NCBI RefSeq assembly: GCF_012844345.1
Contig: NZ_CP051625.1
Coordinates: 2,542,001-2,606,000, forward strand
Length of the DNA: 64,000 bases
Direction of reading: 5' to 3'
From: Pseudomonas sp. gcc21
GTDB lineage: Bacteria; Pseudomonadota; Gammaproteobacteria; Pseudomonadales; Pseudomonadaceae
Below the pieces are notes generated by a model. It searched no databases, was not told where the DNA came from, and worked only from the letters and a program-made list of their open reading frames with translations. Each line of letters starts with the position of its first letter. Positions within the stretch are counted from its first letter, which is position 1. Below are positions 56,885 to 64,000 of this stretch, in pieces. The position numbers were made by a program, and so were the translations under genes.

Positions 56885-57862
56885 CTAGCCGGCACTGATG
56901 ATGGTAAAGGCGAGATAGCCTGTGTAGCAGATGTAAGCCAGCATAAGCGCCCCGCCCTCCAGACGGTTGATACGGCCTTGTTTGCCATTCAACCCGATAC
57001 ACATGATCAGTAGCGCTACGGTCAAGGCTGCCATCACCATCCAGTCGCGGTACAACACCACCGGCTCGACAGCCAGCGGCATGATGCCCGCAGCAATACC
57101 CACCACGGCAAGCGTATTGAACATCCCCGAGCCAATAACGTTACCCAGTGCCAGGTCATGCTCGTTCTTGCGCACAGCCACCAGAGCGGAGGCAAGTTCC
57201 GGCAGGGAGGTACCTACCGCTACCACGGTAAGGCCGATAATCAGATCGCTGACGCCGAGACTCTGGGCGATGAAGACCGCGCCCCAGACCAGCACGCGGG
57301 AGCTGACCACCAGCAACACCAGCCCTACAATCAGCCAGAACAGCGCCTTTTTCAGCGGCATGGCGTGTTCTTTCAGCTCTTCGTCGTAGTTACTCTCCAG
57401 GGTATCGCCCCGGCCGCGCAGTCCCTGCACGATCGACCAGCCCATAAGCAAAGCGAAGGCGCCGAGCAGAACCCAGGCATCCATCCGACTGAGATTGCCG
57501 TCGATCAACTGATAACCGGCCAGCAGGGTAATGCCGAGCAGCACGGGTAGCTCTTTGCGTACAACCTGGGAGTGCACAACGATGGGGCTGATCACCGCGA
57601 CCAGACCGATGATCAACGCGATATTGGTGATATTGGAACCGTAGGCATTGCCCAGTGCGAGGCCGGGGTTGCCCTGCGAGGCTGCCAACGCCGAAACGAC
57701 CATTTCCGGAGCGGAAGTACCAAAGCCAATCACCAGCATGCCGATCAACAGTGGCGGCATGCCCGCGTGTGTCGCCGTGGCCGAAGCGCCATCAACGAAG
57801 CGGTCAGCGCTCCAGACAAGAAGTGCGAGTCCGGCGATTACAGCGAGCAGTGCCATCAGCAT
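56885..57862 (-). CDS. Calcium/sodium antiporter (YrbG/CaxA family)
   Basis: The 325-residue protein is an inner-membrane K-dependent-like Na/Ca exchanger. It has ten hydrophobic segments and the two inverted alpha-repeats that form the ion path: IGFGTSAPEMVVSALAASQG with GNAYGSNITNIALI, and TVVAVGTSLPELASALVAV with GNVIGSGMFNTLAV. An in-frame ATG two codons inside is an alternative start. It lies 90 bases before the VC0807 gene on the same strand; a hairpin terminator for the upstream acyl-CoA ligase separates it from that gene. Confidence 0.92.
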   Translation of the reverse strand: MLMALLAVIAGLALLVWSADRFVDGASATATHAGMPPLLIGMLVIGFGTSAPEMVVSALAASQGNPGLALGNAYGSNITNIALIIGLVAVISPIVVHSQVVRKELPVLLGITLLAGYQLIDGNLSRMDAWVLLGAFALLMGWSIVQGLRGRGDTLESNYDEELKEHAMPLKKALFWLIVGLVLLVVSSRVLVWGAVFIAQSLGVSDLIIGLTVVAVGTSLPELASALVAVRKNEHDLALGNVIGSGMFNTLAVVGIAAGIMPLAVEPVVLYRDWMVMAALTVALLIMCIGLNGKQGRINRLEGGALMLAYICYTGYLAFTIISAG

Positions 57863-57889
57863 GAAATGAAACCTTGCGTTCTATGAATG

Positions 57890-57941
57890 AAATAAGGCCT
57901 GTGGATGCATTGTTGCTGTCGCAACGACACATTCACAGGCC
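57890..57941 (-). terminator. Rho-independent-like terminator after the acyl-CoA ligase
   Basis: On the minus strand GGCCTGTG pairs with CACAGGCC (with inner partial pairing) and is followed by TTATTTC, 40 bases past the ligase stop. Confidence 0.65.
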
Positions 57942-57981
57942 CGGCATTATCCGACAAAGCGAGCGCCCATTCATAGGCCGA

Positions 57982-59676
57982 TCAGGCGGTTTGACTGACC
58001 AGATTTAGCCGCTCCTCTTCGTACAGTTCCTTCTTCGACAGCTTGCCTACCGGTGTTTTCGGCAAGGCGTCGCGTATGGCCATTGCCTGCAACCGTTCAT
58101 GACGTCCCAGACGTGGCTCGAGAAACGCCTGCAGCTCAGCAAAATCGAACGCCTCAGCGCCAGCCTTGAGCTTGATAAACGCCTTGGGTGCCTGCCCCCG
58201 ATAGGCGTCTTCGACGCCGATAACAGAGACCTCCTCGACCGACGGATGTTCATAAATCGCTTCTTCGATGGTGCGCGGATACACGTTGAAACCGCTGCAG
58301 AGGATCATGTCCTTGGTCCGGTCAACGATGTACAGGTAGCCATCCTCATTCATATAACCGATGTCACCGGTACGTAGATAGCCGTCGTCTGTCATCGCCT
58401 CGGCGGTGGCATCCGGACGTTTCCAGTAGCCTACCGTCACGTTTGGCCCGCTGATGCAGACTTCGCCGCGCTCCCCCGGAGCGAGGGTGCCTGGGGAGCC
58501 GTCCAGCGGAGCGATGCGAATACGCGTGCCCGGCATCGGAATGCCACATGAGCCCGGACGTGGTTCAGCACCCATGGGCGAGAAGGTCCCGGTTGTCGTC
58601 GTCTCGGTCATGCCCCAACCTTCGCGCAGACTGCAGCCGGCCATCTCGAAGTAACGCTGCTGCACTTCGGTAGGCAACGGCGCACCGCCTGAATTGCACA
58701 ACTTCAGGGAGGTCAGGTCATGTTGCGGCGTGTCGGGGTGTCCCAGCAGGCCGATGAACATGGTCGGCACGCCCGGGAAGGTCGTGATCTTGTTCTGGCT
58801 GATTTCACGCAGCACTGTCGGCGCGTCGAACCGTGGATGCAGGTACACCTCGGAGGCCATGCTCAGGCCAAACACCATGTTGATCATCAGCGCATAGATA
58901 TGAAAAGGCGGCAACACAGCCAGGACCCGCTCCTGGCCAGGCGTCAGCGCCACCTCGAGAATTTCCTTCAGCTGTGCGCAGGCAGAAGCGATATTGCCAT
59001 GGGTCAGCATCGCCCCCTTGGGCGCCCCGGTCGTACCGCCGGTATATTGCAGCACGGCCAGCGTCGACTCGGCATCGTCCAGCGCAAAGACACGATATTC
59101 GCCGGTGTTGTCCAGCAACTGGCTGAACGCAACGCAGCTCTCGTCGAACGTCACCTCTACGGCAGGCCCCAGCTGGTCAGCTCCGGGCGTCACGCCCGGC
59201 CCACAGAAATCCGTCATACCGCCGACAACCAGGGTTTGCAAACGGGTGCGCTCGCGCAGACTGGCCATCTTTGGATAGAAGGCTGCTAGATCCAGCGTCA
59301 CCATTACTTCGGTCTCGCTGTCTTCGATTTTATGTTCGAGTGTGCGCTCGGCGTCCAGAGGTGAGTAATTCACCACAGTTCCGCCGGCACGCAAGACCGC
59401 AAAAAAGCTGATGTAATAATGCGGTGTGTTAGGCAGATACAGACCCACGTGCACGCCGGGGCCTACGCCCAGGTATTGCAGTCCCGCTGCGGCCCGGGAG
59501 ATCAGATCATCCAGCTGACGGTAGCTCAAGCGGTGACCGAGGAAGTTGATGGCGGGGTTATCTGGAAAATGGCGTACCGCATCGGCCAGCAATTCATTGA
59601 CCGGTCGAGCCGGCAACGCAGCGTTCCAGTCAACATTATCCGGATAGGATCGCAACCAGGGCATTTCGCTATTCAC
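57982..59676 (-). CDS. Long-chain fatty acid / dicarboxylate CoA ligase (AMP-binding)
   Basis: This adenylate-forming enzyme activates a carboxylic acid to its CoA ester. The 564-residue protein has the P-loop-like LQYTGGTTGAPKGAMLTHGN, the motif GWGMTETTTTGTFSP, the adenylate-binding YLRTGDIGYMNEDGYL and the catalytic lysine in TPVGKLSKKELY. The sequence resembles PimA-type or FadD-like ligases. Substrate chain length is not determinable. The start is GTG with GGAG eight bases before. A MITE-like element begins 38 bases upstream. Confidence 0.85.
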   Translation of the reverse strand: MNSEMPWLRSYPDNVDWNAALPARPVNELLADAVRHFPDNPAINFLGHRLSYRQLDDLISRAAAGLQYLGVGPGVHVGLYLPNTPHYYISFFAVLRAGGTVVNYSPLDAERTLEHKIEDSETEVMVTLDLAAFYPKMASLRERTRLQTLVVGGMTDFCGPGVTPGADQLGPAVEVTFDESCVAFSQLLDNTGEYRVFALDDAESTLAVLQYTGGTTGAPKGAMLTHGNIASACAQLKEILEVALTPGQERVLAVLPPFHIYALMINMVFGLSMASEVYLHPRFDAPTVLREISQNKITTFPGVPTMFIGLLGHPDTPQHDLTSLKLCNSGGAPLPTEVQQRYFEMAGCSLREGWGMTETTTTGTFSPMGAEPRPGSCGIPMPGTRIRIAPLDGSPGTLAPGERGEVCISGPNVTVGYWKRPDATAEAMTDDGYLRTGDIGYMNEDGYLYIVDRTKDMILCSGFNVYPRTIEEAIYEHPSVEEVSVIGVEDAYRGQAPKAFIKLKAGAEAFDFAELQAFLEPRLGRHERLQAMAIRDALPKTPVGKLSKKELYEEERLNLVSQTA

Positions 59677-59714
59677 AATAGTACTCCGCGTATTGTTTTT
59701 GTAAGTATGAAACC

Positions 59715-60061
59715 AGGGTCTGTTGACGTTTCATCGCGGCCGCGACGGAGACCCGTTTGATGCAGAACAAGGCGCGAGGAGAGAAATTTGCTCAGCACAT
59801 CCATGTGCTTCACCCCTCCGGGGCTTGCGCGCAAAAACGCTCCAGGCGTTTTTGTGGTTGTTCCAAATGAGCGACGAGTAACGCAGTGCTGCGCTAAACG
59901 GGCCCCGTCCCTACGGGTTGCGTGGCAAATGACGCCATGCGGCGTTGCGGGACTTGGCAAGGGAACAACCATTACCTGCGTCCCGCGCCTGGCGGAACGC
60001 CGCCCGGCCTGGCGTCATTTGACACAGCAACGCGGCTCGCGATGAAACGTCAACAGACCCT
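59715..60061. mobile_element. 347-bp MITE-like element with 24-bp perfect terminal inverted repeats
   Basis: The 576-base gap between the ligase and the RND adaptor holds this element. Its ends (59715-59738 and 60038-60061) are perfect 24-base inverted repeats beginning AGGGTCTGTTGACG. Inside are further inverted pairs, for example CAAATGACGCCA (59926-59937) with its complement at 60010-60021, and GTTGTTCC with GGAACAAC. No transposase is encoded. A clear target duplication is not seen. The remaining flank to 60252 shows no feature I can support. Confidence 0.75.
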
Positions 60062-60252
60062 AGCCTGACGCTGGCACTTCAGAAACGTGCATCCACCGCC
60101 GATATATCACGTTATAGGCGCCGCTGAGCCGCAGCAGAAGGGTTCGCGGGCCGGCTCGTTCACAGGCCAAACAGCTGCGTCACTGCGGCTATTGCTACGC
60201 ATGCCTGCAAAAGGCTATACAGAGCCACTGATTTTTTTGCCTGAGATTTACA

Positions 60253-61509
60253 ATGCGCAAGCGTCTCGTACCAATAACAATTATTGCTGTCGGCATTCTC
60301 GGCTTTATCCTGCTCAAAGTGACCAGACCGGTACCCGAACCCATTACCCCGACTGAGCGTAGCTGGCGGGTAGAGACTCTGCTCATTCAACCCGACGCCT
60401 TTCAACCCAGCCTGACACTGTACGGCCGACTCGAATCCCCCCTGCGTCTGACCAGCGTGGCTCCGATGCCGGGCAGAATCGCCGAACTGCCGGTACGCGA
60501 CGGCGAGCAGGTCAAGGAAGGCGAACTGCTGGTTGCGCTGGATGAGGCGGACGTCATGCCTAGACTACAGCAGGCCCGGGCCGATCTGGCCGATGCCGAG
60601 TCGCAGCTGGAGAATGCACGTCTGGCCCACAAGAATGACCAAAGCGCACTGACTCTCGAGCGCCGCATTCAGGCCAACGCCAATAAGGCGCTCGAACGAA
60701 TGCAGCAACTGGTCAACCGGGGACTCTCTCCACAGGCCGAACTGGATGCCACTACCGACGCGCTGGACCGCGCAGCGCTCACTGTGGCCATACGCGAGCG
60801 AAACATTGAAGGCTACCCGAGCCGCATGGCCGGCCTGGAGGCGCGGGTCGAGCGCGCCCGTGCCGAACTGGAAAGCACACAACGGGACGTCGAACGCAGC
60901 CGGTTTCGAGCGCCCTTTGACGGCGTGGTCGGTGACGTGCGCGTGGCTGTCGGCGACCAGGTCGCAACCAACGCCGCATTGCTGGACTTCTACCCGCTGC
61001 GAGACATGGAGCTGCGAGCCACGCTGCCACAGATCTACAGCCAGGCGTTCATCAACGCATTGAACAGCGGCAAGCGGCTGCCCGCTACGGCATTGAATAC
61101 CGATCCACCGGTGCAATTGACCCTGCAACGCATTGCTGGCCAGGCCGATACACGAGGCGTCGAGGCGCTCTTCACACTGGACCAGCCGCACCCCGGCTTG
61201 CGCGCCGGCAACCTGCTGGCGATCAGCGTAGCGCGACCAGCCAGTGACAACAGCGTGGCGCTGCCCTACAGCTCCATCTACGGGAACGACACCATCTATC
61301 AGTTGCTCGATGGGCGCATGCAGCGCCTGGCCATCCAGCAGGTCGGCGAAATCCTCATGGAGTCGGGCGAGCGTTGGGTATTGGTGCAGTCGCCCGAGCT
61401 GCAACCCGGTATGCAGATCATCACTACCCATTTGCCCAATGCCATGCAGGGCCTGAAGGTGGATGCTGTCGAGGCGGACAAGGGTAATGCGCCGGAGCCG
61501 GTCCGATGA
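60253..61509 (+). CDS. RND efflux pump periplasmic adaptor (membrane fusion protein)
   Basis: The 418-residue adaptor has an N-terminal uncleaved membrane anchor (LVPITIIAVGILGFILLKVT), with no lipobox cysteine. A lipoyl half-motif (RIAELPVRDGEQVKEGELLVALDEAD) comes next, then an alpha-helical hairpin (about residues 105-225), the second lipoyl half (FRAPFDGVVGDVRVAVGDQV) and a beta-barrel domain. It overlaps the pump gene by ATGA. No outer-membrane factor gene is in the window. Substrate unknown. Confidence 0.92.
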   Translation: MRKRLVPITIIAVGILGFILLKVTRPVPEPITPTERSWRVETLLIQPDAFQPSLTLYGRLESPLRLTSVAPMPGRIAELPVRDGEQVKEGELLVALDEADVMPRLQQARADLADAESQLENARLAHKNDQSALTLERRIQANANKALERMQQLVNRGLSPQAELDATTDALDRAALTVAIRERNIEGYPSRMAGLEARVERARAELESTQRDVERSRFRAPFDGVVGDVRVAVGDQVATNAALLDFYPLRDMELRATLPQIYSQAFINALNSGKRLPATALNTDPPVQLTLQRIAGQADTRGVEALFTLDQPHPGLRAGNLLAISVARPASDNSVALPYSSIYGNDTIYQLLDGRMQRLAIQQVGEILMESGERWVLVQSPELQPGMQIITTHLPNAMQGLKVDAVEADKGNAPEPVR

Positions 61510-64000
61510 GCGACAAGTCGAGTGCGATAAGTTTTTTTGTTCGCCATAAGGTCGCCGCCAATTTGCTGATGCTGATCATGCTCGGTGGCGGCGTGCTCGG
61601 CCTGATGCGCATGAACATCCAGTTTTTCCCCACCTTCGCACTCGATTTTGTCACCGTGCGGGTCATCTGGAGTGGCGCCGCAGCGGAGGACGTAGAGCAG
61701 GCGATTACCCAGCCATTGGAACAACGCCTGCGCAATGTCGAAAACCTCAAATCGATGACCTCCACGTCCGCCCAGGGCGTATCGAGTATCACCCTGGAAT
61801 TTCGCGAAGGCACTGATCCGATAGTGGCACTGGACGATGCGCGCCAGCAGGTGGATGAGTTCCGCAACCTGCCAGGCGATGCGGAACGCCCCGAAGTAAC
61901 TCGAATCGCCCGCTATGAACCGGTTGCCAAGATCTTGCTATATGGTCCGCTGGCCGACCATGAGTTACGCAGCGCCGCCAACCGTCTGGAAATCGACCTG
62001 CTCGATCACGGCGTTGACCGTGTCGAAATCCGCGGGCTGCCGGAACAGCAGATCAGTATCGAGATATCCAATCAGCGACTGCAGGAACTCGGCATGTCGC
62101 TGGATCAGATAGCCGAACGGGTCGCTGCCGAATCCCGGGATCTACCCGCCGGCCTCGCCGGTGAGTTTGACGCGGCCCGTGAACTCCGGGCCGTCGAGCA
62201 GCGCCGCGCGCCCGAGCAATTTGCCAACCTGCCGCTGGAGCCCGGCGAAGGCAACCACCTGCGTCTGGGCGATGTGGCGAGCATTCGCCAGGAGGCCATG
62301 CGCAATCAGCCGGAGCTACGCTTCAAGGGTTACCCGGCGGTGGAGCTGATCGTACAGCGCGCCGAGAATGGCGACTCGCTGAGAGCAGCGGAAATCCTCA
62401 ACGACTGGCTTGCCGAGGTGCGGCCGACGCTGCCGCCGGACCTCTCCCTGCATGTCCACGACCAGGCGTGGGAGGCGATCGACGAGCGTATCAGTCTGCT
62501 CATCAATAATGGTGTTAGCGGCCTGGTACTGGTTGTACTGCTGCTTTATTTGTTTCTCCCGGGTCGCGTTGCGCTCTGGGTGGCAGTCGGCATTCCGACC
62601 GCTTTCCTCGCTGCACTTGTAGTGTTCTGGCTGATCGGCGGCTCCATCAATATGATCTCGCTGTTCGCCCTGATCATGGCGCTGGGAATAATTGTCGACG
62701 ATGCGATTGTGGTCGGCGAGGACGCCGACGCGCATTTTCGCAGTGGCGAGCAACCGGGACTGGCATCGGATGGCGCCGCCCACCGCATGCTCTGGCCCGT
62801 CGTCGCCTCATCGCTCACCACCATCGCCGCGTTCATGCCGCTGCTGATGATTGGCGGCATCTACGGCAGTATCCTTGGCGACATCCCGACGGTGATGATC
62901 TGCATTCTGATCGCCTCGCTACTGGAGTGTTTTCTGGTTCTGCCCCACCACTTGCGCAACGCCTTCCAACCCAAGCAGATTGATACCGGTACGGGCTGGC
63001 TACGCAACGTCGGCAATCGAGTGGACGCTGTGCGGTCGCGCTTCGATGCGGGGTTTGATCGCTTCCGCCAGCAGCGATTCCGGCGTTTGAGTGAGTTATC
63101 CCTGCGCCACCGGGGAGCCACCCTCGCCTGCGCGCTGGTCAGTGTCATCCTTACCGTCGGACTTATCAGCGGCGGCCGTATCGGCTTCAGCTTCTTTCCA
63201 ACCCCCGAACCCCAGGTGCTGAACGCCAGCGTCAGTTTTGTTGCCGGCACGCCGCGGGAGCAGGTCGACCGGTTTCTGATCCACCTGCAGAACACCCTGA
63301 ATGACACTGAGCAGGCGCTCGGTGGAGATCTGATCCTGACGGCTGTGGTGAGCCTGGGTGAAGTGACCGGCCCGTCTGGCACCGGACGGGCCGGAGACCA
63401 GCTTGGATCAATCATGGTCGAGCTGGCATCGCCGGACCATCGGGAGGTGCGCAATCAGCAATTCATACGGGCCTGGCGCGAGCGCATCAGACTTCCGGCA
63501 GGCATCGACCGCCTGGTGATCAACGAACGCACCGGCGGCCCGCCCGGCAAGGATGTCAACGTGCGCCTGACCGGCGACGATCCGGTCCAGCTGAAAGAGG
63601 CTGCCGATGCGCTGGGTGTGATGATTGCGTCGATCGGCGGCGTTATCAGCACTGAAGATGATATGGCCTGGGGCCGCGAACAACTGATCTACAGCCTGAC
63701 GCCCTATGGGCAGGCACTGGGACTGAGTACCGAAAGCCTTGGGCGACAACTGCGCGCCGCCTATGACGGCCGGCTCGCCCAGATCTATCAGCAGCGCTCG
63801 GATGAGATCGAAGTACGCGTACAACTACCGCGCAGGGAGCGCGAGCAACTGGCCAGCCTCGGCGATATGACCATTCGGCTGGACGATGGCCGCTTCGTAC
63901 CGCTGGCTCAGGTTGCTACTTTCAGCGCCGGGCAGGGTTTTGAGGCACTGCGTCATGCCGAAGGGCATCTCGCGGTGGAAGTCACTGCCGATCTCGACCC
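61506..64000 (+). CDS. RND family efflux transporter permease (partial, C-terminus outside window)
   Basis: The frame is open to the end of the window (about 831 codons), so the last part is missing. It starts SSAISFFVRHKVAANLLMLI, typical of the hydrophobe/amphiphile efflux type with a short N-terminus, and has TM4 residues LGIIVDDAIVVGEDADAHF with the paired proton-relay aspartates. Periplasmic docking and porter loops (VEQAITQPLEQRLRNVENL) and the TM helices VSGLVLVVLLLYLFLP and MISLFALIMALG are seen. The closest architecture is a HAE-type multidrug or organic-compound pump rather than a heavy-metal pump. Confidence 0.92.
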   Translation, partial: MSDKSSAISFFVRHKVAANLLMLIMLGGGVLGLMRMNIQFFPTFALDFVTVRVIWSGAAAEDVEQAITQPLEQRLRNVENLKSMTSTSAQGVSSITLEFREGTDPIVALDDARQQVDEFRNLPGDAERPEVTRIARYEPVAKILLYGPLADHELRSAANRLEIDLLDHGVDRVEIRGLPEQQISIEISNQRLQELGMSLDQIAERVAAESRDLPAGLAGEFDAARELRAVEQRRAPEQFANLPLEPGEGNHLRLGDVASIRQEAMRNQPELRFKGYPAVELIVQRAENGDSLRAAEILNDWLAEVRPTLPPDLSLHVHDQAWEAIDERISLLINNGVSGLVLVVLLLYLFLPGRVALWVAVGIPTAFLAALVVFWLIGGSINMISLFALIMALGIIVDDAIVVGEDADAHFRSGEQPGLASDGAAHRMLWPVVASSLTTIAAFMPLLMIGGIYGSILGDIPTVMICILIASLLECFLVLPHHLRNAFQPKQIDTGTGWLRNVGNRVDAVRSRFDAGFDRFRQQRFRRLSELSLRHRGATLACALVSVILTVGLISGGRIGFSFFPTPEPQVLNASVSFVAGTPREQVDRFLIHLQNTLNDTEQALGGDLILTAVVSLGEVTGPSGTGRAGDQLGSIMVELASPDHREVRNQQFIRAWRERIRLPAGIDRLVINERTGGPPGKDVNVRLTGDDPVQLKEAADALGVMIASIGGVISTEDDMAWGREQLIYSLTPYGQALGLSTESLGRQLRAAYDGRLAQIYQQRSDEIEVRVQLPRREREQLASLGDMTIRLDDGRFVPLAQVATFSAGQGFEALRHAEGHLAVEVTADLD

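Noticed and set aside
59788..60045. 85-codon open frame inside the MITE-like element as a transposase fragment
   Set aside because: The translation has no transposase motif, and the element's symmetry explains the sequence better.

Overview
The window is chromosomal DNA from a gammaproteobacterium of the Pseudomonadaceae. The evidence is a set of gene neighbourhoods typical of that family: asmA/hisBHAF, gpmI-envC-ctpA-yibQ facing yibN-grxC-secB, algQ-algP, hemB-ppk/ppx-trxA-rho-ubiD, hemCDXY behind algZ-algR opposite argH, and a spu/agu polyamine cluster. HemB has the Asp-rich metal loop of Pseudomonas-type enzymes. I cannot fix the genus; a Pseudomonas or Halopseudomonas-like lineage is the best guess. 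Nearly all of the window is protein-coding. I see no rRNA, tRNA or CRISPR array.

Layout. 1-6.3 kb: an AsmA fragment, a flavin oxidoreductase and the hisB-H-A-F block. 6.3-6.6 kb: a 300-bp structured repeat between convergent genes. 6.6-13.1 kb: cell-envelope and glycolysis genes on the minus strand (gpmI, envC, ctpA, yibQ) divergent from yibN-grxC-secB. 13.3-20 kb: dsbB, algQ, a short algP homologue, a TIGR02444 protein, an ABC-F ATPase, a YaiI protein, a thioredoxin-like membrane protein and a diguanylate cyclase. 20-29.4 kb: hemB, ppk facing ppx, trxA, rho, ubiD and an iron-sulfur flavin reductase. 29.4-37.6 kb: a minus-strand run algZ-algR-hemC-hemD-hemX-hemY plus a small membrane protein, divergent from argH. 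37.7-44.3 kb: accessory modules (a VapBC toxin-antitoxin pair and a PAAR-phospholipase effector with a lipoprotein partner) around the agmatine genes aguA/aguB, then an MtfA peptidase. 44.4-53.9 kb: the polyamine cluster (two glutamine-synthetase-like ligases, a glutamyl hydrolase, a putrescine aminotransferase and a four-gene ABC importer). 54-59.7 kb: a TetR regulator, a class V aminotransferase, a VC0807-type membrane protein, a Ca/Na antiporter and an acyl-CoA ligase. 59.7-60.1 kb: a 347-bp MITE-like element. 60.25 kb to the end: an RND adaptor and the start of its pump.

How the genes work together. AguA and AguB turn agmatine into putrescine. The Spu/Pot importer brings putrescine or spermidine in. 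SpuC transaminates it, or the SpuI/SpuB ligases and the SpuA hydrolase run a gamma-glutamyl route. HemC, HemD and HemB supply tetrapyrroles, and AlgZ-AlgR is a LytS/LytTR signalling pair. Ppk and Ppx make and degrade polyphosphate.

The most unusual items are the PAAR-Tle-like effector with its candidate immunity lipoprotein, the two different palindromic repeat elements, an AlgP homologue lacking the long lysine/alanine-rich tail, a repeat tract that supplies the ubiD ribosome binding site, and a gene order that looks like an inversion of the dsbB-to-ubiD block relative to P. aeruginosa. I found no convincing wholly new multi-gene system.
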